A DNA stretch of 64,000 nt from the NCBI RefSeq assembly GCF_000975035.1, contig NZ_BBRA01000001.1, positions 558,001 through 622,000 on the forward strand. The letters run 5' to 3'. A program made the translations under genes and the position numbers. The notes under the pieces were generated by a model, which saw nothing but the letters and a program-made list of their open reading frames with translations, made no database searches and was not told the DNA's origin. The stretch is from Demequina flava. Its GTDB lineage: Bacteria; Actinomycetota; Actinomycetes; Actinomycetales; Demequinaceae. Shown here one piece after another: positions 44,970 through 53,262 of the stretch; positions within the stretch are counted from its first letter, which is position 1; each line of letters begins with the position of its first letter.

Positions 44970-47900
44970 CCGTCGCTCACCTGCTTTCCCTCCGGCTGAA
45001 TGGGGCACACGTGGCGCACCGGGCACATGGCGCACATGTCGTTCTCGACCGCGATGAAATGGTCTGCGCTCATCGCCTCGACGACCGTGCTCAGACGCTT
45101 CTCTTGTTCGGCAACATCAATGGCGTCTTGCTTGACCACCTTGTGATTAACGGTGTCGCCACCGACGAACGCGAGGGCCGCGCCGTCGACCGAATCCAGC
45201 CCCTCGAACGCTCCGTGCGCGGCAGCAAGCTGATACATCGACAGTTGGGCGTGAGTCTCGACGTCACCCACGTAGGAGGCGCTGCCGGTCTTGAGGTCCA
45301 CCACAGTCACGCCGTCCTCGGTGCACTCGACGCGATCCGCGCTACCGGATAGCACTGCGTTACCGATGTGGACGGAGAATCCCTTCTCGACCGCGACTGC
45401 CTCCGCCGGGTGGGTGACGATGTAGCCGGCCAGCCGGTCGATCATCTTGTCTGCTTTGGTTCGCAGGGCACGGTCAGGGAAAGTCTCCGTCCCGGCCACC
45501 TCGGGCCAGCGGCGGTCCAGCTCTGCCGAGAGCTCCTCGTGAGATCCCCGTGGAAGTTCCGCGGCGATTTCGTGGATCAGGGTTCCCAGGCTCTGCTTCT
45601 CGGAGTCTTGCCCAGTACCGCCGGCGGCCTCAAGCGCCCACCGCAGCGTGCACCGTTCGACGCCTTCGACCTTGGACGGCGATACCCGCACCGGAACATC
45701 CTCGGGATAGAACCCGTCGACGGTCGATGGAGCGGACACACCGTGCCACTGACTGGGAGAGGCTCCTGCCACGCCTCGCCGCGCGAGCTTCGCCAAGGCC
45801 GTGACATAACCCGCGCGGTCGTCGCCCTCTGCCGCGGCGCCTTGCGCACGCAAGGTGGCAACCGCATGCCTCAGGTCGCCGACGACGGGTGTGGTGCCAG
45901 CATCGGACCGGTCAACCCCAGTGACCTCTTGCACCCAATCGATGTACCGAGACGGCCGGCTCTCAGCGTCTTGCACACACGTGAGCACTAGGGACTTCTT
46001 GGCCCGCGACACAGCGACGGCAAATGCACGAGTCTCGTCGTCCACGATGTCGCGCCGCGCGCTGGACGCTAGTTGTGTGCGCCGCTCAGCCGTCAGCGGG
46101 TCAAGGGCGGCACGGCCAGTGAGAACCTGAGCCAGGTGTTGTGCACCGAGCACCGAGTCTCGGAGCCGAAGGTTTGGCCAGGCCCCCTCTTCGAGCCCTG
46201 CAACGACCACGACGTCCCATTCGCGACCAGCAGCCGATGCGGGGGTCACCAGGGACACTGCGTCGACACCCTGGGCACGGGCACCGAGGCTGTCGGTTGC
46301 GAAGTCCTGCGACGCAACGTGCTTAATGAATCCGTCAAGACGCGCGGCACCCATGCGCTCTTCATAGTTCTGAGCAGCACGCATGAGCGCGATGACGGCG
46401 TCGAGATCCGCATCGTCGCGAGCGGAACCGGCGAGCGCTCCGGTTCGCCATGTGTCGGCGACGTCGAGTTCGGTCCACAGCGCCCAGATCACGCGCCGAG
46501 GCGAAGCGCTTTCCTCGACGAGCGTGCGCGCCGCATCTACTGAGCGCACCGCGCGGGCTGCCAGCACGGCCTCTCGCTCGTCGATGCTCGCCCAGCGCTC
46601 GTGCGCATGCATCGCCTCGACCAGCAGCTCGCTCGCCGGTCGCAATCCATCGTGTGCGCGTTCCTCGCGGACGAGCGCGCGCCGCAACCTGCGAAGTCCC
46701 ACGGGGTCCACCCCGATGAGCCGCGAGGTCAGCACGTCGACCGCGCTATCCTCCGTCCACTCCTCGCCTAGGGCGATCCGCATGAGCGTCAGGAGTGAGG
46801 CGACGGCGCCCTGCTGATGCAGGGCCACCGAGTCGCCCAGGGACTCGCACGGGATATCCGCGCCCAGGAGATCCGCACGGAGCTCACGCAATTGCGTGTT
46901 GGAACGTGCGATGACCGCCATCGACGACCACGGCACCGGCGCCGCGTCCGCGTGACGCACGCGCCGCAGGGCCGCGGCGATGGACCTGGACTGGGCGTAG
47001 CGGTGCGGCGCGACAATGACCTCGACGGGTGCACCGGCTCCCGAGCGCCCCCCGGTCCGCACAGACCCGACTCCCTGCGTACCGATGTGACTCACAACAG
47101 CATCGGCTACCGCGGCGAGAGCCTCGCCTTGCCGATGCGTTTTGTCCAGGCGCACAAGCTCCGCGCCGAATCCCCGGCCAGGCATATCCGAGGTGGCATC
47201 TGCGAGGGCGGAGGGCACCGCGCCCCGATATCCCTGCACGGACTCGTCCGCGTTTCCAAGGAGCACAAGCCGCGCGCCCGCCTGCGCCATGGCGTCCAAG
47301 AGCGCGATCGTCGCCTCGGTCGCGTCCTGATAGTCGTCGACAATCACAAGGGACCACATGGGACGCGCACCCCACGCCTCATCCCACGTGTCCAACGCGA
47401 CGGCTGCTTCACGCGCGGCGCTGGCGGGGTCGTACTTGAAGCCCTGGTCCCCCGGAAGGGTCCGGTAGACAAGGTTGTCCTGGTACTCGCGCATGACATG
47501 GGCGACGGCGTCCCACTCGGGCCGTTGCACTTCACGTGCGACGTCAATGAGTTGGTCGGGTTCGAGCCCCGCCTCAGTAGCGCGCATGATGACGTCTCGC
47601 AGTTCGGACCGAAATCCGGGCAGGGACGTGGCCTCCTCGGGAACGACGCCCGCCCAATCCGGACCCGGAACCGAGCCAGAACGATGCCCCTCGAGGAGCT
47701 CGCGCAGCACTGTGTCCTGTTCTGCTCCCGTAATCAGCGCGGGCACCGGCGCTCCTTGCGCCTCTGCCCGAGCGGCCAGGATCGCGTGCCCAACGGATGC
47801 TGCGGTCCGCACCACCGGCACACCGGTGGGCCTGCCAATCGCAGCCGAGACGTCGTCACGGAGCGACGCCGCGGCGGTACGTGTGGGGGCCAGCACCAGA

Positions 47901-48097
47901 AGTTGTTCGGGGGCGAGACCGTCAGCGACTGCACGGGCGGCGACTTCCGCGGCGACCGTGGTCTTCCCGGTTCCCGGCCCACCCACGATGACGAGATGCG
48001 ACGGACCGCCAACTGCGTGCGCGACCGCGGTCCGTTGCGAAGGGTCGAGCGATGGCACTGCGTCACGCGCCGCCGGTGGGGTGAGTCGAACGCTCAT
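44966..48097 (-). CDS. adnA: ATP-dependent helicase-nuclease subunit AdnA
   Basis: 1043 residues. Walker A is VGGPGTGKTTVAAEVA (about 38-53). Walker B reads VIVDDYQDATEA, with Asp in place of the catalytic Glu seen in AdnB (DEFQD), consistent with AdnA being the weaker motor. The C-terminal nuclease carries GSADRVECTEDGVTVVDLKT and an iron-sulfur cluster set: Cys in EGVERCTLRWALE plus CAMCPVRHVC near the end. It is the first gene of the adnA-adnB pair. The start MSVRLTPPAARDAVPSLDPS fits. Confidence 0.94.
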   Translation of the reverse strand: MSVRLTPPAARDAVPSLDPSQRTAVAHAVGGPSHLVIVGGPGTGKTTVAAEVAARAVADGLAPEQLLVLAPTRTAAASLRDDVSAAIGRPTGVPVVRTAASVGHAILAARAEAQGAPVPALITGAEQDTVLRELLEGHRSGSVPGPDWAGVVPEEATSLPGFRSELRDVIMRATEAGLEPDQLIDVAREVQRPEWDAVAHVMREYQDNLVYRTLPGDQGFKYDPASAAREAAVALDTWDEAWGARPMWSLVIVDDYQDATEATIALLDAMAQAGARLVLLGNADESVQGYRGAVPSALADATSDMPGRGFGAELVRLDKTHRQGEALAAVADAVVSHIGTQGVGSVRTGGRSGAGAPVEVIVAPHRYAQSRSIAAALRRVRHADAAPVPWSSMAVIARSNTQLRELRADLLGADIPCESLGDSVALHQQGAVASLLTLMRIALGEEWTEDSAVDVLTSRLIGVDPVGLRRLRRALVREERAHDGLRPASELLVEAMHAHERWASIDEREAVLAARAVRSVDAARTLVEESASPRRVIWALWTELDVADTWRTGALAGSARDDADLDAVIALMRAAQNYEERMGAARLDGFIKHVASQDFATDSLGARAQGVDAVSLVTPASAAGREWDVVVVAGLEEGAWPNLRLRDSVLGAQHLAQVLTGRAALDPLTAERRTQLASSARRDIVDDETRAFAVAVSRAKKSLVLTCVQDAESRPSRYIDWVQEVTGVDRSDAGTTPVVGDLRHAVATLRAQGAAAEGDDRAGYVTALAKLARRGVAGASPSQWHGVSAPSTVDGFYPEDVPVRVSPSKVEGVERCTLRWALEAAGGTGQDSEKQSLGTLIHEIAAELPRGSHEELSAELDRRWPEVAGTETFPDRALRTKADKMIDRLAGYIVTHPAEAVAVEKGFSVHIGNAVLSGSADRVECTEDGVTVVDLKTGSASYVGDVETHAQLSMYQLAAAHGAFEGLDSVDGAALAFVGGDTVNHKVVKQDAIDVAEQEKRLSTVVEAMSADHFIAVENDMCAMCPVRHVCPIQPEGKQVSDG

Positions 48098-48134
48098 GCA
48101 GCTACTTCACCACACCCCTGTGACATGCCCGCGG

Positions 48135-49127
48135 CTACTCGTCGGCGGAGGGCGAGACTGAGGGTTCCGGCGTGGGGCTGGGCTCCGGAACCGGTTCGTC
48201 AGGGTACGGCCAGGGGTTGGGAGTGCACTCGTCCGGCAGCTCTTCCTGATTCGTCATCAGCAAGGCACGACCCGATGCGCAAATGCCGTCCTCCTCGCCC
48301 AGCACGTGGCCCACGCCGTGGCTTACGGAGTACTCGCGCGACTCATTGCGTTCGTCGCCGTAAGAGTCGAGACCGGCTGCCCAGTCGTAGGCGCTGATCA
48401 TGATCAGGCCGCGGTCCGCACAGGTGCCTTCCTGCTCAGCACTCACCGACGGAGACGCAGAGGCGGATGACGACGGCGAAGGCGAGCTCTCGGGGCTCGC
48501 GTCTGCGGATGCCTCGGCGGATGCGGACGGCGTTGCCGTGGGGTCGGCTTGCACCCCAAGTGATGCGGGCGCATGAGGGTTGGGGCATGTCAGCGTCGCT
48601 GTGTAAGGGCTGGCGAGCGCCACACGAATGTCCGCGACTCCCGCTGTCGGTACGTACTCGTAACGACCGTTTGCGCCCCACCCACGCGGATCGTTGAGCA
48701 CGTCCAAGACATAGCTCGCGAGAGCGAGATCGTTGATCCCCAAGCCCGTCTCATAGTCCACCCGTACGTAACGGATAGCTTGGGCATCCCCGGTGGGTTC
48801 AGCATCGGCCGTCACCGTGGTGTACATCCCGTCAAGGCGCTCAGGTATCGCCAGCGACGTCAACCCTGCGTTTATGTCGTCCTCGTCGAGCTCGCGATCG
48901 ATGGGCTCTAGAGGTGGTAGCGATACATCGACCGTGGGCGACGGTTCCGGCGTGGCACTGGGGCTCAGAGACGGCTCGACGGTCGCGAGGTTACCGCCTA
49001 CCAGGCTTGTTCCCCACCCGACGGCAAGCCCAGCCACGAACGTGATGGCGACGGTGACGATGATGGCCTTCCAGCTTGGCAGGTGGATTCCCCTGCCCGC
49101 GAACAGGCCCCTCTCGCGCTCACTCAC
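48135..49127 (-). CDS. DUF3152 domain membrane-anchored protein with altered zincin motif
   Basis: 330 residues. Cytoplasmic N-tail, one helix (WKAIIVTVAITFVAGLAVGW), a Ser/Pro/Glu linker, then DUF3152 split by a long Ser/Ala/Pro tract (about residues 200-245). The domain normally has a metzincin-like HExGHxLGxxH; here it is SHGVGHVLGEEDGIC, so the catalytic Glu is Gly and the third ligand is not His. It may be inactive. A second Ser/Pro tail ends the protein. GTG 49127 has TATCGT 6 bases before it. It is divergent from DUF3107. Confidence 0.85.
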   Translation of the reverse strand: MSERERGLFAGRGIHLPSWKAIIVTVAITFVAGLAVGWGTSLVGGNLATVEPSLSPSATPEPSPTVDVSLPPLEPIDRELDEDDINAGLTSLAIPERLDGMYTTVTADAEPTGDAQAIRYVRVDYETGLGINDLALASYVLDVLNDPRGWGANGRYEYVPTAGVADIRVALASPYTATLTCPNPHAPASLGVQADPTATPSASAEASADASPESSPSPSSSASASPSVSAEQEGTCADRGLIMISAYDWAAGLDSYGDERNESREYSVSHGVGHVLGEEDGICASGRALLMTNQEELPDECTPNPWPYPDEPVPEPSPTPEPSVSPSADE

Positions 49128-49177
49128 GCCTCTACGATAGTCGTGAGACACATAGACCATCACCATCGGAGGCGACA

Positions 49178-49396
49178 ATGGAGATCCGCATCGGCGTGCA
49201 GAACGTGGCACGCGAGATCGTCATCGACACAGATATGAGCAGCGACGACGTTGTAAAGGCGGTGTCCGATGCCGTGGCTGGCGCCACGCTAGACCTGTCC
49301 GACTCCAAGGGGCGTCGCCTCGTGGTGCCAGCCGGAGCACTCGGTTACGTCGAGATCGGCGAAGAGAGCAAGCGCCGCGTCGGCTTCGGAGCCTGA
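49178..49396 (+). CDS. DUF3107 family protein
   Basis: 72 residues, MEIRIGVQNVAREIVIDTDM and RRLVVPAGALGYVEIGEESK are the family's conserved blocks. Small beta-rich cytoplasmic protein of unknown function (Rv3208A/TB9.4 type). ATG 49178 follows CGGAGG. In mycobacteria it lies near a DEAD-box helicase gene; here the sugar cassette separates them. A perfect terminator hairpin starts 13 bases after its stop. Confidence 0.92.
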   Translation: MEIRIGVQNVAREIVIDTDMSSDDVVKAVSDAVAGATLDLSDSKGRRLVVPAGALGYVEIGEESKRRVGFGA

Positions 49397-49409
49397 CTCA
49401 CAGCACTTC

Positions 49410-49446
49410 AGGACCCTCCGTGCACTCACCGTGCACGGAGGGTCCT
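49410..49446. terminator. Bidirectional terminator between DUF3107 and the sugar operon
   Basis: A perfect 16-bp stem, AGGACCCTCCGTGCAC with its complement, encloses the loop TCACC. It lies 13 bases after the DUF3107 stop and about 45 bases beyond the last gene of the minus-strand ABC operon, so it can serve both. Confidence 0.88.
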
Positions 49447-49491
49447 CGTGCGTCACGAGGCCGTGAACCACGGGGGTTGCCGTCTCACTCC

Positions 49492-50532
49492 TTAGGGCTT
49501 TCTCGTCGGAGTGACCGCTTCGCCATCGGGTTCGGAGTCGGAGCCGTCACGCACAGCCGTCACGCCACTGGTCAGGCTCATCCCCTTCTTTCGCATCGCA
49601 CGCGCACGCTCGCCCGCAGAACGCAGTCGCGGGTTGACGTACTCATCGATACCGAAGTTGATCAGCGACAACGCCATGCCAAAGATCGCGATGCATAGGC
49701 CGGCCGGGAAGTACCACCACCAGAAGTCCGGGAAGGCGCCGTTCTGCTGGGCCCAGAACAGAATGGTTCCCCAGTTCAAATTGGTGATGGGAATAACGCC
49801 GATGAACGCCAAGGTCGTGAGACCCAGCACGGCGGCAGTCACAGTGCCGACAAAGCTTGAGGCGATGATCGCGGTCAGGTTGGGCAGCATCTCGACGGCG
49901 ATGATGCGGTAGAGCTTCTCCCCGTTGGCCCGGGCCGCCTGAACAAAATCACGATTGCGCAAAGACATCGTTTGCGCTCGCAGAACGCGAGCGCCCCACG
50001 CCCAACCCGTGATCGCAATCACCGCAGAAATCAGCACGATGCTGGGGTTGTCATATTGCGAAGCCACGATGATGATCAGCGGCAGGCCTGGAATCACGAG
50101 GAAAACATTGGTCAGGGCTGACAGCGACTCGGACCGCCAACCTCGCACGTAACCGGCGGCGACACCAACGATAACCGCCACCAACGTGGCAAGTATTCCC
50201 GCGATGAGGCCCACGACGAGGACACCGCGTGTGCCGTACACAATCTGGCTGAACACGTCCTCACCGAGGTGCGTGGTCCCAAGCCAGTGCTCCGCCGACG
50301 GCGGCTGCTTGAGCGAATCGAAGTCCTTCTCGAGCGGTCCATATGGCGCTATCCACGGCGCGAAGACTGCCGTCAACATGAAGATGGCCACGATGATGAG
50401 CCCCACGAGGGACTTGCCATTGCGGAACATCGCGAACGACTGCCCGAAGCGCTTGATCGCGCCGGGCCGGCGCGGTTCGTTGGACAGGCCCTCCTTGGGA
50501 GAGCCTCCAGTGGGGAAGTTAGACACAGTCAT
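49492..50532 (-). CDS. ABC transporter permease, DppC/OppC type
   Basis: 346 residues. N-terminal OppC_N segment (FRNGKSLVGLIIVAIFMLTA), then the BPD_transp_1 domain with five further helices and the ATPase-contact loop MSLRNRDFVQAARANGEKLY. LGTTHLGEDVFSQIVYGTRG is a family hallmark. It is the last gene of GH3-SBP-ATPase-ATPase-DppB-DppC. It would form the membrane channel with DppB; the adjacent beta-glucosidase suggests oligosaccharide rather than peptide import. Confidence 0.92.
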   Translation of the reverse strand: MTVSNFPTGGSPKEGLSNEPRRPGAIKRFGQSFAMFRNGKSLVGLIIVAIFMLTAVFAPWIAPYGPLEKDFDSLKQPPSAEHWLGTTHLGEDVFSQIVYGTRGVLVVGLIAGILATLVAVIVGVAAGYVRGWRSESLSALTNVFLVIPGLPLIIIVASQYDNPSIVLISAVIAITGWAWGARVLRAQTMSLRNRDFVQAARANGEKLYRIIAVEMLPNLTAIIASSFVGTVTAAVLGLTTLAFIGVIPITNLNWGTILFWAQQNGAFPDFWWWYFPAGLCIAIFGMALSLINFGIDEYVNPRLRSAGERARAMRKKGMSLTSGVTAVRDGSDSEPDGEAVTPTRKP

Positions 50533-50534
50533 GA

Positions 50535-51515
50535 TCAGGACTCCATCATCCGAGTGCGCGGATCGAGCATGGCGTGGGCGATATCAGCAATGATGTTCGC
50601 GAGCAGAACCGCCATCGTGATCACCAGGAACACGCCCTGCATCAGCGGCCAGTCTTTGGCATTGGTGGCGTCCAAGAGCATCTTTCCGACACCGGGGTAA
50701 CTAAACACCAGCTCCGTGACGAGAGTGCCGCCAACAATGAAGCCGAGGGCGAGCGCGAAGCTCGACAACTGCGGCAGGACGGCATTGCGCGACGCGTACT
50801 TGCGCAGGACCCAGCGCGGAGCGAGGCCCTTCGCTTCGGCCACAGTCACGTAGTCCTCGTCGAGCACCGTAATCATCATGTTTCGCATTCCGAGGATCCA
50901 CCCGCCGAGCGACGACACGATGATCGTCACGGCAGGTAGCGTTCCGTGCATGATGACCTCGCCGATGAATTCCCACGACCAGTTCGGCACGGAGCCCTTG
51001 TCGTAAGCGTGCGACGCCGGGAACCAGCCCAGCCTCGTAGAGAACACCGCGATGATGATCAACGCCATCCAGAAGTACGGGACCGTTGAGAAGAAGGTCG
51101 CGAACGGAATGACGTAATCTGCACGGCTTCCACGCCGCCATCCGATCACCGCTCCGGTCAAGGTACCCAAGAGGAAACTCAGGATCGTCGTGAGGCCAAC
51201 CAGTCCCAGTGTCCACGGAAGGGCCGAGGCGATGACCTCCGTCACGGGAGCAAGCCCCTTGGAGAAGGACCGCCCAAGGTCCCCGCTAAACAAGAGCCCC
51301 CAGTAGTCGATGTACTGCTCCCACACGGACTTGCCGTTGTCGAGCCCGAAGAGAGTCTCGAGCGACTCAATCGCCTCAGGGCTGACGCTGGGGTTCTTCT
51401 GGAGGTACGCAGTGATTGGGTCGCCCTTCATGAAGCGCGGAAGGAAGAAGTTGATCGTGATGGCGGCCCACGCTGTGAACGCATAGAAGGCGACACGTCG
51501 AAGAATGAATCTCAT
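50535..51515 (-). CDS. ABC transporter permease, DppB/OppB type
   Basis: 326 residues, normal length for the family, in contrast to the 505-residue OppB at 314-1831. MRFILRRVAFYAFTAWAAIT opens the first helix; the EAA loop is DEDYVTVAEAKGLAPRWVLR. VTELVFSYPGVGKMLLDATN is the conserved end segment. It overlaps the upstream ATPase gene by 4 bases and is followed two bases later by dppC. Confidence 0.92.
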   Translation of the reverse strand: MRFILRRVAFYAFTAWAAITINFFLPRFMKGDPITAYLQKNPSVSPEAIESLETLFGLDNGKSVWEQYIDYWGLLFSGDLGRSFSKGLAPVTEVIASALPWTLGLVGLTTILSFLLGTLTGAVIGWRRGSRADYVIPFATFFSTVPYFWMALIIIAVFSTRLGWFPASHAYDKGSVPNWSWEFIGEVIMHGTLPAVTIIVSSLGGWILGMRNMMITVLDEDYVTVAEAKGLAPRWVLRKYASRNAVLPQLSSFALALGFIVGGTLVTELVFSYPGVGKMLLDATNAKDWPLMQGVFLVITMAVLLANIIADIAHAMLDPRTRMMES

Positions 51516-52333
51516 CGCGAATCCTCCTTCCCGCCGAGCTGCGTATCTCCCGGCTGGGCAAAGTGCTTGTCCGGATCCGGTGAGGCGTTGCGCAGTTGAA
51601 GCGTGTACTCATGTTGCGGGTTCAAGATGACGTCGTCGGCTTGCCCGCGCTCGACCACGACCCCGTGGTTGAGCACCATGATCTGGTCCGAGAAGTGCCG
51701 TGCCGTAGCAAGATCGTGGGTGATGTACAGGACGCCCAAGTTCGACTCCCGCTGGAGGTCGGCGAGCAGGTTCAAGACACCGAGGCGGATCGATACATCG
51801 AGCATTGACACCGGCTCATCCGCGATCAAGAGCTCAGGACGCGAGGCGAGTGCTCGCGCGATGGCCACGCGCTGCCGCTGACCACCGGACAACTCGTGAG
51901 GGCGGCGATCAATCACCATGTCCGGTTCCAAGCGCACGCGCTCCAGCAGGTGACGCACTTCCGCATCGACCTCGTCGCTCGGCACCACCTTGTCGAGACG
52001 AAGAGGGCGCTCGAGGTGATGGCGGATCGTGTGATACGGATTCAACGACGCGAACGGGTCTTGGAAAACCATGCGCACTCGCTGGCGATAGCGCCGCAGC
52101 CCCTTCCCACGACGCGGGATCGGCTCTCCGTCGAGAAGGACTTCCCCCGACGTTTCTCGTTCAAGTTGCGTAAGGATCTTGGCAATCGTCGACTTGCCCG
52201 AACCCGACTGCCCCACCAGGGCAATCGTCTGGCCGGACGTGAGAGAGAACGAGACATCGTCGAGTGCGAGCATGTCGCCAGCCCCGCGTACTCGGTAGCG
52301 CTTCGTGACGTGGTTAAAGTCCAGAGTGGTCAC
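51512..52333 (-). CDS. ABC transporter ATP-binding protein, DppF/OppF type
   Basis: 273 residues. Walker A ALVGQSGSGKSTIAKIL, signature LSGGQRQRVAIARALASRPE, Walker B LLIADEPVSMLDVSIRLGVL, and the switch His in YITHDLATARHF. A C-terminal oligopeptide-transporter extension is short. Start is GTG 52333. Works with the second ATPase just upstream (3 bases apart) as the heterodimeric motor. Confidence 0.94.
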   Translation of the reverse strand: MTTLDFNHVTKRYRVRGAGDMLALDDVSFSLTSGQTIALVGQSGSGKSTIAKILTQLERETSGEVLLDGEPIPRRGKGLRRYRQRVRMVFQDPFASLNPYHTIRHHLERPLRLDKVVPSDEVDAEVRHLLERVRLEPDMVIDRRPHELSGGQRQRVAIARALASRPELLIADEPVSMLDVSIRLGVLNLLADLQRESNLGVLYITHDLATARHFSDQIMVLNHGVVVERGQADDVILNPQHEYTLQLRNASPDPDKHFAQPGDTQLGGKEDSR

Positions 52334-52336
52334 TTG

Positions 52337-53185
52337 CTATCGCCCCCCTGTCTGGGTGCCGTAACTAAAACCACCGCGATCACCCGTGAGGCTCGGGAAG
52401 GATCCGAGGAGCTTGCGGGTGTACTCGTGCTCGGCGTCGCGGTAGATCTGCTCTGCAGGAGCAAGCTCGACGATCCGCCCGTCTTTCATCACGGCGATAC
52501 GGTCGGAGATCTCAAGCAACAGCGGCAGGTCGTGGGTGATGAAGATGACGGAAAACCCCAGTTCCTTACGCAACTCGGAGATCTGAATCAGGATCTCGCG
52601 CTGTACCAAGACATCCAGTGCGGTCGTGGGCTCATCCATGATCATCAGCTGAGGGCGCAGCGCCATCGCCATCGCGATCATGACGCGCTGGCGCATTCCT
52701 CCAGAGAGTTCGTGTGCGTACGAGCGGTAGCGCTCGCTTCCCACTCCGACGATCTCCAGCAGGCGCTCGCCTTCGACGCGGCGCTCGGCAGCAGACATCT
52801 CCGGCCGATGCGTCTCGAAGACATCGTCAAGCTGCGCCCCGATCTTGGCCACGGGGTTGAGCGAGTTCATCGCTCCTTGGAACACCATCGAGACTTTGTC
52901 CCAGCGGAAGGCGCGCATCTGCGCTGGGTTCAGGGTGTTGAGGTCAATGTCCTCGCCCGACTCATCGTGAAAGATGGTGTGCCCTGACGTAATGATCGCT
53001 GGCGGCTTGAGAAGGCGCTGGATGCCGTACGCCAGAGTCGTCTTGCCGCACCCTGACTCGCCTGCCAGCCCCAGGATCTCCCCACGCTGCAACTCAAGCG
53101 TGACGCCTGAGACCGCCTCGACGGGCGGGTCCACGTCGTAGACCACGCTGAAGTCCGAGACGGTGAGCAATGTTTCGGTACTCAC
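52337..53185 (-). CDS. ABC transporter ATP-binding protein, DppD/OppD type
   Basis: 282 residues. Walker A GLAGESGCGKTTLAYGI, signature LSGGMRQRVMIAMAMALRPQ, Walker B LMIMDEPTTALDVLVQREIL, then IFITHDLPLLLEISDR. It is the first ATPase gene after the binding-protein gene and its stem-loop. The C-terminal SFPSLTGDRGGFSYGTQTGG region is truncated relative to peptide OppD proteins, which often carry a longer cluster-binding tail. Confidence 0.94.
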   Translation of the reverse strand: MSTETLLTVSDFSVVYDVDPPVEAVSGVTLELQRGEILGLAGESGCGKTTLAYGIQRLLKPPAIITSGHTIFHDESGEDIDLNTLNPAQMRAFRWDKVSMVFQGAMNSLNPVAKIGAQLDDVFETHRPEMSAAERRVEGERLLEIVGVGSERYRSYAHELSGGMRQRVMIAMAMALRPQLMIMDEPTTALDVLVQREILIQISELRKELGFSVIFITHDLPLLLEISDRIAVMKDGRIVELAPAEQIYRDAEHEYTRKLLGSFPSLTGDRGGFSYGTQTGGR

Positions 53186-53213
53186 GAATGCCTTCCTAAT
53201 AATGACGGGTGGG

Positions 53214-53252
53214 TCTGGGTGGGGCCGGGCAATACATCCGGCCCCACCCAGA
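53214..53252 (-). terminator. Stem-loop between binding-protein and ATPase genes
   Basis: TCTGGGTGGGGCCGG and its perfect complement (15 bp) enclose a 9-base loop, 10 bases after the binding-protein stop. It lies in the same position, and has nearly the same G-rich stem, as the hairpin at 1917-1952. Partial termination or 3'-end protection is likely. Confidence 0.78.
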
Positions 53253-53262
53253 GTTGTGGGAC

